DNA of 64,000 nt from Bog-756 sp038210245 (GCA_038210245.1 JBBQWW010000006.1:31210-95209), one strand, 5' to 3'. Counted from the stretch's first letter, positions 29,408 to 37,901 are shown. A program made the numbers and translations. Notes: generated from the sequence alone by a model not told the origin.

Positions 29408-30565
29408 TCAGCGGCCGGCAGCGTGGCGATAGGCCTCCATGTGCCGCTCGGCGCTCTGTGTCCAGGTGTGGGCGGCCACGATCTCCAGCCCCCGGCCCCG
29501 GCGCCGGGACACCCCGGCCCCGTCGCCCGAAGGTCCGGCCAGCAGGGCGTCGATGGCCTCGGCCAATCCGGGCCCGTCTCCCGGAGCGATGAGGGTGGCG
29601 GCGTCACCAGCCACCTCCTCCATGGCGGTCCCGGTGGTGGTGACCAGCGGCACCCCACAGGCCAGAGCCTCGAGGGCCGGGAGCCCGAACCCCTCGTAGA
29701 GGGCCGGGTAGACGGCGGCCGCGGCCGACCGCAGTAGCGCCGGGACCACCTCATCGGCCACGTAGCCGGTCCGCACGATCCGGGTCGCCACTCCGGACAC
29801 CTCGATGGCCCGCTCCACCGCCGCCACCCCCCAACCGTCCCCCCCGGCCAGGACCAGGAGGGCGTCGGGGTGGCGGTCGGCGATCCGGGCGAACGCCCCA
29901 ATCAGCGTGGGGACGTCCTTGCGGGGCTCGAGGGTCCCGACGAAGAGCAGGTACGGCCGGTCGGTCAGGCGCCGGTCCACTGCGGCCAGCACCTCCCGGT
30001 CCGAGCCGGGGTGGGGCTCATCGGACCGGAACAGTCCGGTGTCGACACCGTGGGGGGCCACGAAGACCTGCGTGTCCACACGGCACCACCGGACCAGCTC
30101 GTCGGCCGTCACCTGGCTGGGGCAGACCACCGCCGCCGCCCGGTGGGCGGCCCGGGTGATGGCCCGACGGAACACGAGGACCTTCGACCGCTGATGCCAC
30201 TGGGGTGCCTCGAAGAAGCTCAGATCGTGGACCGTGACCACCGTCGGCACGGTGGTGAGCACGGGCATCGTGTAATGCGGCCCGTGGTGGACGGCCACGC
30301 CGGACCGGGCCAGCCGACCGGGTAGTCGGACTTGCTCCCAGGCCAGTCGGAGCGGGCGAGGGGCGGGCGCATCGGAGTCCAGCCGGGAAGCCGGGGCCAC
30401 CGCCGTCCACCGCGCCACGTCATCCCGTCGACCGAACAGGGTCAGGTCCACGTCGGAGCGGGAGTCGAGGGCTTCGGCCAGACGGAGGGTGTACTGACCG
30501 GCCCCCACGGCCCGGACCGGTACGGCCGACACGTCGAGGGAGAGCCGCAGCGGAGAGTCAGCCAC
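29408..30565 (-). CDS. GT4-family glycosyltransferase (third of three tandem copies)
   Basis: A 385-residue GT-B enzyme. The N-terminal domain has the GAGQYTLRLAEAL loop and HHGPHYTMP; the C-terminal donor-binding domain has LLFVGTLEPRKDVPTL and the nucleotide-sugar site YEGFGLPALEALACGVPLVTT with the E-x7-E pair. Expected to transfer a hexose from a GDP- or UDP-donor onto a lipid-linked glycan. Start set at GTG with GGGGAG 5 nt upstream, so it overlaps the preceding gene by 8 nt; a GTG one codon earlier is equivalent. VGTLEPRK is shared with both neighbours, pointing to gene duplication. Confidence 0.82.
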   Translation of the reverse strand: MADSPLRLSLDVSAVPVRAVGAGQYTLRLAEALDSRSDVDLTLFGRRDDVARWTAVAPASRLDSDAPAPRPLRLAWEQVRLPGRLARSGVAVHHGPHYTMPVLTTVPTVVTVHDLSFFEAPQWHQRSKVLVFRRAITRAAHRAAAVVCPSQVTADELVRWCRVDTQVFVAPHGVDTGLFRSDEPHPGSDREVLAAVDRRLTDRPYLLFVGTLEPRKDVPTLIGAFARIADRHPDALLVLAGGDGWGVAAVERAIEVSGVATRIVRTGYVADEVVPALLRSAAAAVYPALYEGFGLPALEALACGVPLVTTTGTAMEEVAGDAATLIAPGDGPGLAEAIDALLAGPSGDGAGVSRRRGRGLEIVAAHTWTQSAERHMEAYRHAAGR

Positions 30566-31673
30566 CACGGCTCCCCGAGGACGGCCGTCGGACCTGCTCC
30601 CAGACCTCGAGGTGCTGGCGGGCGATGCCCGACCAACGCAGCTCGGCCGAGCGCTCCCGGCCGCGTTGGCGCAGACGGTCCCGCTCCTCCTCGTCGGTGG
30701 CCACGACCAGGAGGCCGGCGGCGATGGAGTCGATGTCGAGAGGATCGACCTCATGGGCCGCTCCGCCGGTGCTGGGCAGGGGACTGGCCACCACGGGCGT
30801 GCCGAGAGCCATCGCCTCCACCGGCGGTAGTCCGAACCCCTCCACCAGGGGGACGTAGGCCAAGAGCCGAGCCATGGCGTAGAGGGCGGACAGCTCCGAC
30901 GGGGTGACCAGACCGGTCAGCACCACCCCGGTCTCCGGCTTCACCCGCTCACCCCAGCCGCTCGGCCCCACCAGCACCAGCGGCCAGGGCTCGGGAAGGG
31001 ACCCCCGGATGCGTTCGTAGGACTCCACCAGCCGGGATAGGTTCTTGCGGGGCTCCAGCGTCCCCACGCTCAACAGGAACGGCCCGTCCACCCCCATGGC
31101 GGAGAGGAGGGCGGTGGCCGCCTCCACGTCGGGTGGGGGCAGGTGATCGGACCCCATGGGGATGACGTGGATGGCGTCGGGCGACGCGCCCGCCTCCACC
31201 AGGTCGGCTGCCACCACCTCGCCGGGGACGATGAACCGATCGGACCGTCGCAGCGCCCGTCGCAGGGCCGCCTCGTGCCAGGTCCGGCCCCGCGGCGGGT
31301 AGGCATCGGGCACCCGCCGCCACAGCAGGTCGTGCACCGTGGTGACCAAGGAGGCCCGTCCCGGCTCCATGGTCGAAAGCGAGGTGGCCTGGATCACGTC
31401 AAAGCCGTGCGGCCCCCGAAGCAGACCCCGGTCCCAGGCCCGGGTCAGCACCGGGCCGGGAAGCGGGTACGAGCGCACCGGGTGGCCCAGTCCGGTCAGG
31501 GGGTCGGCGTCACTCCGGCCTGACGGCCGGCTGGCCACCAGCGTCACGTCGGGCCGCCCATCCGGTGCCATCTCCTCGAGGCCCTGGAGCAAGCCCCGGA
31601 TGTAGGTGCCGATCCCTCCCGACGCCGGGCGTCGCAACTGCTCGGCCATCACCAGCACGCACCGGTCGCTCAC
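30558..31673 (-). CDS. GT4-family glycosyltransferase (second of three)
   Basis: A 371-residue GT-B enzyme. N-terminal landmarks are the glycine loop PASGGIGTYIRGLLQGL and VTTVHDLLWRRVPDAYP; the donor domain has LLSVGTLEPRKNLSRLVESY and VEGFGLPPVEAMALGTPVVAS. The architecture matches mannosyl/rhamnosyltransferases that build polyprenol-linked polysaccharides; the exact linkage is unknown. The GTG start (MSDRCVLVMAEQ) overlaps the previous stop as GTGA, which fixes the start and excludes the Arg-rich upstream extension. Confidence 0.83.
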   Translation of the reverse strand: MSDRCVLVMAEQLRRPASGGIGTYIRGLLQGLEEMAPDGRPDVTLVASRPSGRSDADPLTGLGHPVRSYPLPGPVLTRAWDRGLLRGPHGFDVIQATSLSTMEPGRASLVTTVHDLLWRRVPDAYPPRGRTWHEAALRRALRRSDRFIVPGEVVAADLVEAGASPDAIHVIPMGSDHLPPPDVEAATALLSAMGVDGPFLLSVGTLEPRKNLSRLVESYERIRGSLPEPWPLVLVGPSGWGERVKPETGVVLTGLVTPSELSALYAMARLLAYVPLVEGFGLPPVEAMALGTPVVASPLPSTGGAAHEVDPLDIDSIAAGLLVVATDEEERDRLRQRGRERSAELRWSGIARQHLEVWEQVRRPSSGSRGG

Positions 31674-32881
31674 CCCCGGGCTCCAGAGGAGACCCGTTGA
31701 CCATGGGCGTCGGCGTAGAGTTCGGCCAGCCCGGCGGCGCACGCCTCCCAGGTGAACCCGGCACTCCGACGTCGACCCCGCTCTACCAGCTCCTCGACGG
31801 CGGTGCCCCCGTCGAGGACCCGGCTGAGCGCCGCGGCCAGGTCGTCGCTGTCACCCGGTCCGACCAGCAGCCCTCCGTCCCCCACCACTTCGGGAACGGC
31901 TCCGGCGGCGGTGGCCACCACCGGCACCCCGACCGCCATGGCCTGGAGCGGAGGGAAGCCGAACCCCTCGTAGCGGGACGGGTAGGCCAACACCGCCGCG
32001 TGCCGGAGCACGTCGGCGAGACCCAGGTCGTCGAGGTAGCCGGGTCGCAGGATCCGGGCCCGCCACGGCGAGGCCTCCACGGCGGCGGTGAAACGCTCGG
32101 CACCCCAACCGTCGGCGCCCACCACCACCAGTGCCACCCCCGGGTGGTCGGCGGCCAGGGCGTCGAAGGCCGAGACCAGCAACGGGTAGTCCTTGCGGGG
32201 CTCGATGGTGCCGATGGCCAGCACGTAGCGGTCACAGCCCGCCGGCAGCCGGAAGGGCGGTCCCTGGTCGGGCCGGGTCGGTGGGAATGCCGGGGTCGGC
32301 GGGAGGGGAACCCCGTGGTGGACGGCCCGCACCCGTTCGGGGTGGATCGAGAACTCTTCGGTCACCTGGTCAGCGATGAACTGCGACGGGGTGTGGACCC
32401 AGGCCCCCTCGGCCACGGCTCGGCGGATGAGGTCGGGGAAGCGGAGCGTCGGGGGATCGCAGAGCTCGGGGTAGAGGACGACGGTCAGATCGTGGACCGT
32501 CACCACACGGGCCGCACTCCGGGTCGGCGGGACCACGAAGTTGGTCCCGTGCACCACATCGATTCGGCCGAGGAACCACTCCACCGGGGGCTGCGAGGAC
32601 CTCGACCATGCCGCGTGCAGAGGCCGGGCCGGCATGGCCCGCTGTCCGGTCGAGGCACCCGGCGGCACCAGCGACTCCAGCTGGCGACGCCGCCGCCAGC
32701 TCACGGCGAAGGCCCTGACGTCGAGCACCGGGACCCCGGATAGCCCGGAGAGGGCGCCGCGGCAGAAGGCGCCGACGCCGGTGGGATGGCCGAGGAGGGG
32801 CGTGGCCTCGAACCCGACGGACAGCCGGCCCCGGTCGGAGGTAGCAGCTCGCTCCGGCGTCACCCCCGGAGCCTTGCACAC
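31670..32881 (-). CDS. GT4-family glycosyltransferase (first of three)
   Basis: A 403-residue GT-B enzyme heading the glycosyltransferase run. Landmarks: GHPTGVGAFCRGALSGL, VVHGTNFVVPP, VVTVHDLTVVLYPELC, the donor-domain opening YVLAIGTIEPRKDYPLLVSAF and the nucleotide-sugar motif YEGFGFPPLQAMAVGVPVVAT. Together with its two neighbours it could assemble a three-step oligosaccharide. The start is a GTG 56 bp from the cofD upstream ORF on the opposite strand; a GTG six codons later is possible. No clear -10 box was found. Confidence 0.83.
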   Translation of the reverse strand: MCKAPGVTPERAATSDRGRLSVGFEATPLLGHPTGVGAFCRGALSGLSGVPVLDVRAFAVSWRRRRQLESLVPPGASTGQRAMPARPLHAAWSRSSQPPVEWFLGRIDVVHGTNFVVPPTRSAARVVTVHDLTVVLYPELCDPPTLRFPDLIRRAVAEGAWVHTPSQFIADQVTEEFSIHPERVRAVHHGVPLPPTPAFPPTRPDQGPPFRLPAGCDRYVLAIGTIEPRKDYPLLVSAFDALAADHPGVALVVVGADGWGAERFTAAVEASPWRARILRPGYLDDLGLADVLRHAAVLAYPSRYEGFGFPPLQAMAVGVPVVATAAGAVPEVVGDGGLLVGPGDSDDLAAALSRVLDGGTAVEELVERGRRRSAGFTWEACAAGLAELYADAHGQRVSSGARG

Positions 32882-32925
32882 GGCGGCTCGGGGTCGGGGC
32901 CGGGGTGGGCCGAGGTCGGTGCGGG

Positions 32926-32931
32926 TAGCCT
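32926..32931 (+). promoter_or_regulatory. -10 element (TAGCCT) upstream of the cofD leader ORF
   Basis: TAGCCT followed by GCCCCG and ATG 32938. The 6-nt gap is the leaderless geometry, but the ATG it serves opens a nine-codon ORF, not cofD. Confidence 0.45.
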
Positions 32932-32937
32932 GCCCCG

Positions 32938-32967
32938 ATGGTCACCCTCGGTCACCCTCGTCGATGA
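32938..32967 (+). CDS. Nine-codon leader ORF (MVTLGHPRR) coupled to cofD
   Basis: ATG 32938 runs for nine codons to a TGA whose first bases overlap the cofD ATG (ATGA). Its interior is a perfect 10-bp tandem repeat, GTCACCCTCG twice. If the mRNA is leaderless the ribosome must read this ORF first and could reach cofD by termination-reinitiation, since no ribosome-binding site precedes cofD. Alternatively the true promoter lies elsewhere and the ORF is accidental. Confidence 0.4.
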   Translation: MVTLGHPRR

Positions 32968-33890
32968 TCGCCGCCCTGGCCGGTGGGGTGGGCGCAGCCC
33001 GCCTGCTCCGGGGGATGGTGGAGGTCGTCCCGCCGGCGGACATCACCGCCGTGGTCAACACGGGTGACGACACCGTCCTGCACGGTCTCCACATCGCCCC
33101 CGACCTCGACACCGTGATGTACACCCTGGCCGACGCCATCAACCCCGAGACGGGGTGGGGGCTGGCCGGGGAGACCTGGCAGGTCATGGAGTCGCTGGGT
33201 CGTCTGGGCGGGGTCACCTGGTTCAACCTCGGCGACCAGGACCTGGCCACCCACTGCTACCGGACCCAGCGCCTGAGCGAGGGGGCCACCCTCGGCCGGG
33301 TCACGACGGAGCTGGCCCGCTCGTGGGGGGTGGACGTCCGGTTGGTGCCGGTCACCGACGATTCCCTCCGCACCCGGGTGCAACTGCTCGACGGGCCCGA
33401 GGTGGACTTCCAGGAGTACTTCGTCCGGCTCCACCACGACGTACCGGTGTCCGGGGTCCGGTTCGAGGGGGCCGAGCGGGCCCGACCGGGTCCCGGGGTG
33501 CTCGAGGCCCTCGGTGCGGCCGACGCCATCGTGGTCTGCCCGTCGAACCCGGTGGTCTCCATCGGCCCGCTGTTGGCCGTGCCGGGGATCGCCGATCGGC
33601 TGGCCGACCGGCGGGACCGCATCGTCGGTGTCTCCCCCATCATCGCCGGTGCCGCCCTCAAGGGTCCGGCCGACCGGCTGCTCCGCGAGATGGGCTTCGA
33701 GTCCTCCGTGGTGGGGGTGGCCCGCTGGTACGCCCCGTGGATGGGCACGCTGGTCATCGACGAGGCCGACGCCCACCTGGCCGACGCCGTCGAGGCCGAG
33801 GGGATCCGCTGTCGGGTGGCTCCCACGGTCATGTCCTCGGTGGACCGGGCCGCCGCGCTGTCCCGGACGGTCCTCGATGCCGTCGGCTGA
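32964..33890 (+). CDS. cofD: 2-phospho-L-lactate transferase (F420 biosynthesis)
   Basis: A 308-residue CofD/FbiA enzyme that joins the phospholactyl-type moiety from its GDP-activated precursor to Fo, forming (dehydro-)F420-0. Family blocks: MIAALAGGVGAARLLRGM, VVNTGDDTVLHGLHIAPDLD, YTLADAINPETGWGL, NLGDQDLATH and the late CPSNPVVSIGPLLAV, which contact GDP and Fo in solved structures. The cofE ATG lies inside its 3' end (14-nt overlap). The start is the ATG opening MIAALAGG, the family's usual N terminus. Confidence 0.95.
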   Translation: MIAALAGGVGAARLLRGMVEVVPPADITAVVNTGDDTVLHGLHIAPDLDTVMYTLADAINPETGWGLAGETWQVMESLGRLGGVTWFNLGDQDLATHCYRTQRLSEGATLGRVTTELARSWGVDVRLVPVTDDSLRTRVQLLDGPEVDFQEYFVRLHHDVPVSGVRFEGAERARPGPGVLEALGAADAIVVCPSNPVVSIGPLLAVPGIADRLADRRDRIVGVSPIIAGAALKGPADRLLREMGFESSVVGVARWYAPWMGTLVIDEADAHLADAVEAEGIRCRVAPTVMSSVDRAAALSRTVLDAVG

Positions 33891-34635
33891 ACCACACGGG
33901 ACCGGAGCATTGACCGTGTTTCCCGTGCCGGGCATCAGCGAGGTCCGGCCCGGCGACGATCTGGCCGGACTGCTGGCCGAGCGACTGGTGGCGTCGTCCG
34001 ATGGACCGTCAGTACTTCCGGGAGGGCTGGCCGACGGGGACGTCGTGGTGGTCACCCAGAAGGTGGTGTCCAAGGCCGAAGGCCGCATCGTGGCCATCGA
34101 CGCCGATGACGCCGGGGCCAAGCGGGCGCTGGTGGAGGCGGAGTCGGTCCGGGTGGTCCGACGCCGAGGGGATCTCCTGATCACCGAGACGCCACACGGG
34201 TTCATCTGCGCCAACGCCGGGGTGGACCTGTCCAACGTCGACGCCGGCACCGCCGCACTCCTCCCCGTCGACCCCGACCGGTCGGCCCGGCGCATCCGCG
34301 AGGTGTTGGAGCACCAGCACGGGGTGTCGGTCGGGGTCGTCATCTCCGACACGTTCGGCCGGACCTGGCGACGCGGGGTGACCGATGTGGCCATCGGCAT
34401 CGCCGGTGTCGCCGGAGTCGTGGACCTGAGGGGGACCGCCGACGCCACGGGGCGTGTCCTGGAGGCCACTGAGGTGTGCGTGGCCGACGAACTGGCCGGG
34501 GCGGCCGAACTGGTCATGGGAAAGGACCGGGGGGTGCCCGCCGCCGTGGTGCGGGGGGTGGACTCCACCTGGTTGCGACCGGCCTCGGTGGCCGAGGAGA
34601 TCATCCGCCCGCCGGACGAGGACCTGTTCCGCTAG
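33877..34635 (+). CDS. cofE: Coenzyme F420:L-glutamate ligase
   Basis: A 252-residue CofE enzyme that adds the gamma-linked glutamate tail to F420-0 using GTP. Motifs: FPVPGISEVRPGDDL, TQKVVSKAEGRIV, TPHGFICANAGVDLSNV and SDTFGRTWRRGVTDVAIG, the GTP/metal region. It ends at the ligase domain; the C-terminal nitroreductase-like domain of mycobacterial FbiB, which reduces dehydro-F420-0, is absent. A separate nitroreductase gene lies 21 kb away in this window. The start at ATG 33877 overlaps cofD and gives MPSAEPHGTG before the conserved domain. Confidence 0.93.
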   Translation: MPSAEPHGTGALTVFPVPGISEVRPGDDLAGLLAERLVASSDGPSVLPGGLADGDVVVVTQKVVSKAEGRIVAIDADDAGAKRALVEAESVRVVRRRGDLLITETPHGFICANAGVDLSNVDAGTAALLPVDPDRSARRIREVLEHQHGVSVGVVISDTFGRTWRRGVTDVAIGIAGVAGVVDLRGTADATGRVLEATEVCVADELAGAAELVMGKDRGVPAAVVRGVDSTWLRPASVAEEIIRPPDEDLFR

Positions 34636-34643
34636 CCCTGGTC

Positions 34644-34660
34644 GACCGGGCGATCCGGTC
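34644..34660. terminator. Short hairpin between convergent cofE and FKBP genes
   Basis: GACCGG and its complement CCGGTC with a 5-nt loop, in the 39-bp gap between the two stops. The stem is only 6 bp and has no U-tract, so assignment as a terminator is tentative. Confidence 0.35.
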
Positions 34661-34674
34661 GGCCCGGCCCCGCC

Positions 34675-35052
34675 TCAGCCCACGTCGTGGAGATCGACCA
34701 CGAAGACCAGCGTCTCGTTCGGGCCGATCACGCCCCCGGCCCCCTGGGCGCCGTAGCCGAGGTGGGGCGTGATGGTCAGCCGACGACGACCTCCGACCTT
34801 CATCCCGGCCACACCTTGGTCCCATCCGGAGATGACGTGCCCGGCCCCGAGCGGGAAGGTGAACAGCTCGCTCCGCTTCCACGACGAGTCGAACTCGGTG
34901 CCGGTCGACCACGACACCCCCACGTAGTGGACGTTGACGGGCAGGCCGACCACGGCTTCGGCGCCGTCGCCGATCTCGAGGTCCTCGATGAGCAGCTCTC
35001 CCGGTGGGGGGCCGTCGGGGATGGTGACGGTGGGTTTGGTGTCAGATGCCAT
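34675..35052 (-). CDS. FKBP-type peptidyl-prolyl cis-trans isomerase
   Basis: A 125-residue single-domain FKBP that speeds proline isomerisation. Seen: VNVHYVGVSWSTGTEFDSSW, FPLGAGHVISGWDQGVAGMKVGGRR and the active-site strand HLGYGAQGAGGVIGPNETLVF with VVDLHDVG closing the domain; the aromatic pocket residues are retained. No signal peptide, so cytoplasmic. The start is ATG 35052, set by a TATGGT box 6 nt upstream; the longer ORF would lie upstream of that promoter. Confidence 0.92.
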   Translation of the reverse strand: MASDTKPTVTIPDGPPPGELLIEDLEIGDGAEAVVGLPVNVHYVGVSWSTGTEFDSSWKRSELFTFPLGAGHVISGWDQGVAGMKVGGRRRLTITPHLGYGAQGAGGVIGPNETLVFVVDLHDVG

Positions 35053-35058
35053 GCCCTG

Positions 35059-35064
35059 ACCATA
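35059..35064 (-). promoter_or_regulatory. -10 element (TATGGT) for leaderless FKBP gene
   Basis: TATGGT on the minus strand, then CAGGGC, then ATG: a 6-nt gap. Confidence 0.45.
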
Positions 35065-35133
35065 GGACAGTCGGCCCCAACCACTTACTACCCCGGCCAC
35101 CTCGGCGGGTGGACGGCCAACGCCGCACCGTGC

Positions 35134-36753
35134 CTAGCGACCGCGCGTACCGCCGCCCGATCCCCGCTTGGCTCCGACCGGACCGCCCCGACGCTGATCG
35201 CGCGATGCCCCACCGTGTCCGCCGGCTCCAGCGGTGCCCGTCCGGCCCCGACGCGCCGACGCGGTGCTCGCCCCGGGCACCCCGGGCTTGCCATGCCGCG
35301 CCCGCTTACCCGGCTTGCCGGGCTTACCCGGCTTGCCTCGGGGCTCCCAGGCCGTCGACCCGTTGCGGGCTGGGCGGGGACCGTCCGATGTCGGCGATGA
35401 GGTGTGTCCGCCGCTGGACCCCGAGCCGTTGCGGGGGCTGCCGGAACCAGACGGCTGTCCGGTGCGAGCGCCCTCGGGGCGTGGCTTCCACGGCTTGCCG
35501 GCGCGACGACCTTGACCCGGGCGGCCGCCGCGGGTCGGACCCGAGCCGCCGGTCGGCGCCGCCGCTGGACCGCGGTCCTGACTGGGACGACGCTTGGGGG
35601 GATCCCCGATGACGGCGGTGATGGCCGAGGTGTCGGGCACCGTGGTGCCGATAGGTACGCCGAGATCCCGCTGGAGGCGCTTCACGGCGGCAGCCTTGTC
35701 GGGGGTGACGAAGCTGACCACCACACCGGTGGCCCCGGCCCGGGCCGTGCGGCCGGAACGGTGTACGTAGTCCTTGGCATCCGCCGGCGGGTCGAAGTGG
35801 ACCACGGCGTTGACGCCGTCGACATGGATGCCCCGGGCCGCCACATCGGTGGCCACCAGGGCATCGACCGCTCCCCGGACAAACAGGTCCAGCGCCTTCT
35901 CCCGCTGCTTCTGACTGCGATCCCCGTGGATGGCAGCGGCGCGGACGCCCCGCTGCTCCAGCTGCCGGGCGATCCGGTCGGTGCCGTGCTTGGTGCGGCT
36001 GAAGATGATGGTCGGCCCGGCGGCAGCGGCGACGTCGGCGGCCCGATCGATCCGGTCACCGGAGGACACCTTCCAGAACAGGTGCACGGCGGCATTGATG
36101 TCGTCCTCGTCGACCTCGAGCTCGTGGCGGGCCGGGTCGTGCTGGTACCGGCGCACCAGGACGTCGATGTCCCCGTCGAGGGTGGCGGAGAACAGGAGGG
36201 TCTGGCGGTTGGACGGCGTCAGGTCGAGTAGTCGCTTGACGTCCGGGAGGAAGCCCATGTCGGCCATGCGGTCGGCCTCGTCGATGACCACGATCTCCAC
36301 GGCATCGAGTCGGATGCTGCCCCGTTCGATGAGATCCCCGAGGCGGCCCGGACAGCACACGGCCACGTCCACGCCGCGGGAGAGGGCCTTCAGCTGCGGG
36401 CCGTAGCCCACCCCGCCGTAGAACGAGTCCACCCGGAGGTTGCGCGGGGTGGCCAGCACCTGCAGCTCGGAGGCCACCTGGGCGGCCAGCTCCCGGGTGG
36501 GGGTCAGCACCAGAACCCGGGGGTGCTTGGGCCGGGCCGGCTTGCCGGTCAACCGGGCCACGGCTCCGATGCCGAAGGCCAAGGTCTTGCCCGAGCCGGT
36601 CGGGGCCTTGCCGCACACGTCCCGGCCGGCCAGAGCGTCCGGGATGGTCATGGACTGGATGGGGAAGGGCTCGGAGATCGACTTGCGGTCGAGGGCGGCC
36701 ACGATGTCGGTGGGTACGCCGAGGGAGGCGAAGGAAGGCTGCAGGGGGGGCAT
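35134..36753 (-). CDS. DEAD-box RNA helicase (RhlE-like) with basic C-terminal tail
   Basis: A 539-residue ATP-dependent RNA helicase. Q-motif FASLGVPTDIVAAL...EPFPIQSMTIPDAL, motif I APTGSGKT, Ia PTRELAAQV, II VIDEADRMADMG (DEAD), III SAT, then IV-VI with IIFSRTK, ATDVAARGIHVDGVN and HRSGRTARAG. After residue 400 comes a Pro/Gly/Arg/Lys-rich tail, including GKPGKPGKPGKRARHGKPG, which should bind RNA nonspecifically. Such helicases act in ribosome assembly and cold adaptation. It is a single gene, upstream of the FKBP gene on the same strand with an 81-bp gap. Confidence 0.94.
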   Translation of the reverse strand: MPPLQPSFASLGVPTDIVAALDRKSISEPFPIQSMTIPDALAGRDVCGKAPTGSGKTLAFGIGAVARLTGKPARPKHPRVLVLTPTRELAAQVASELQVLATPRNLRVDSFYGGVGYGPQLKALSRGVDVAVCCPGRLGDLIERGSIRLDAVEIVVIDEADRMADMGFLPDVKRLLDLTPSNRQTLLFSATLDGDIDVLVRRYQHDPARHELEVDEDDINAAVHLFWKVSSGDRIDRAADVAAAAGPTIIFSRTKHGTDRIARQLEQRGVRAAAIHGDRSQKQREKALDLFVRGAVDALVATDVAARGIHVDGVNAVVHFDPPADAKDYVHRSGRTARAGATGVVVSFVTPDKAAAVKRLQRDLGVPIGTTVPDTSAITAVIGDPPKRRPSQDRGPAAAPTGGSGPTRGGRPGQGRRAGKPWKPRPEGARTGQPSGSGSPRNGSGSSGGHTSSPTSDGPRPARNGSTAWEPRGKPGKPGKPGKRARHGKPGVPGASTASARRGRTGTAGAGGHGGASRDQRRGGPVGAKRGSGGGTRGR

Positions 36754-36870
36754 GAGGTGCTTTCGTGCGTCAGAAGGACGCAGGAGTGCGTCTCGGGGGA
36801 TGGCCTGCCGCCAACTCCGCGCACCAGGACCACTCCAGACTAGTGCCTCTGGAGCCCCGACCCTGCGCAG

Positions 36871-36888
36871 GGGGCCGAATCAGGCCCC
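36871..36888 (-). terminator. Hairpin downstream of the polysaccharide operon
   Basis: GGGGCC and GGCCCC with a 6-nt loop just after the GalE-like gene stop, next to the palindrome CCCTGCGCAGGG (36860-36871). It is the only hairpin at the 3' end of the long minus-strand sugar operon; strength is uncertain. Confidence 0.35.
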
Positions 36889-36897
36889 GCCACGACC

Positions 36898-37899
36898 TCA
36901 GCCGGCCGAGTCGGACGACCCGTCCGGCTCCCCACCACCCGATGCCTCGGCAGCCAGCCGACGGCGGACGAAGTCGAGGACGGCCGCAGTGCCGGCCCCC
37001 AGATCGGTCCACGACTTCCATCCCAACTGGATACCGGCCCGACTGGGATCCAGTGCGCTCCGCTGGAGCTCACCGGGACGTAGGGGCTTGAACTCCGGGG
37101 CCGGCTCCACCCCGGCCTGGGCCGCCATCTCGGCGAACAGTTCGTTGACCGAGGTCTCCCGGCCGGTGCCGATATTGCATACCAGGCCACCCCCCTTGGT
37201 GGCGCCCCGCACGAAGGCATCGACCACATCGTCGACGTAGACGAAATCACGCGTCTGCTCCCCGTCCCCGAAGATGGTGATCGGTTCACCGGTGATCAGC
37301 CGCTCGGCGAAGATGGCCACCACCCCGGCCTCGCCGTGGGGATCCTGGCGAGGCCCGTAGACGTTGGCCAGGGCCAGGGCGGCGAACTCCAGCGAGTGCA
37401 ACTCACGGTAGGCCACCAGGTAGTCGAGGGCGGACTTCTTCGACACCCCGTACGGCGAGAGGGGGCGTTGAGGCAGAGACTCCTTCAGCGGCAGCTCCGA
37501 CACCTCGGGCTCGCCGTAGAGGGTGCCGCCGCTGGCGGCGAAGACCACCCGGTCGGACCGGGCCGCCCGCGCCCCCTCGAGCACGCGCAGGGTCCCGATC
37601 ACGTTGACCTCGGCGTCGAAGACCGGTTCGGCCACCGACACCCGGACGTCCGCCTGAGCAGCCAGGTGGAAGACCACCTCGGGACGCCGTCGGGCCATGA
37701 GGTCCACCACTTCGGCCGAGCGCACGTCCATCTGGTGCACGGTCAGCTGGTGGCCGGCCGCGGCCCGGGCACCGCTGAGGTTGGCCAGCGAGCCGGAAGA
37801 GAGATCGTCGAGCACGTCCACGGTGTGGCCCTCGGCCAACAGCCGATCCACCAGGGTGGAGCCGATGAACCCGGCACCGCCGGTGACGAGCATGCGCAC
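36898..37899 (-). CDS. GalE-like UDP-sugar 4-epimerase
   Basis: A 333-residue extended short-chain dehydrogenase with nucleotide loop VTGGAGFIGSTLVDRLL, VVFHLAAQADVRVSV, catalytic YGVSK and NVYGPRQDPHGEAGVVAIF, the pattern of UDP-glucose/UDP-GlcNAc 4-epimerases of the wall-glycan type. The active-site Ser appears as SGGTLYG. It would supply UDP-galactose or a related hexose. It starts 2 bp after the nucleotidyltransferase stop; I take GTG 37899, while ATG 37893 two codons later is equally plausible. Last gene of the minus-strand run. Confidence 0.85.
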   Translation of the reverse strand: MRMLVTGGAGFIGSTLVDRLLAEGHTVDVLDDLSSGSLANLSGARAAAGHQLTVHQMDVRSAEVVDLMARRRPEVVFHLAAQADVRVSVAEPVFDAEVNVIGTLRVLEGARAARSDRVVFAASGGTLYGEPEVSELPLKESLPQRPLSPYGVSKKSALDYLVAYRELHSLEFAALALANVYGPRQDPHGEAGVVAIFAERLITGEPITIFGDGEQTRDFVYVDDVVDAFVRGATKGGGLVCNIGTGRETSVNELFAEMAAQAGVEPAPEFKPLRPGELQRSALDPSRAGIQLGWKSWTDLGAGTAAVLDFVRRRLAAEASGGGEPDGSSDSAG

Positions 37900-37901
37900 G
37901 G

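Noticed and set aside
35270..35345. Repeated CTTGCCGGGCTTACC pattern looked like a DNA uptake or satellite repeat.
   Set aside because: It encodes the GKPGKPGKPGK tail of the DEAD-box helicase and is explained by that low-complexity peptide.
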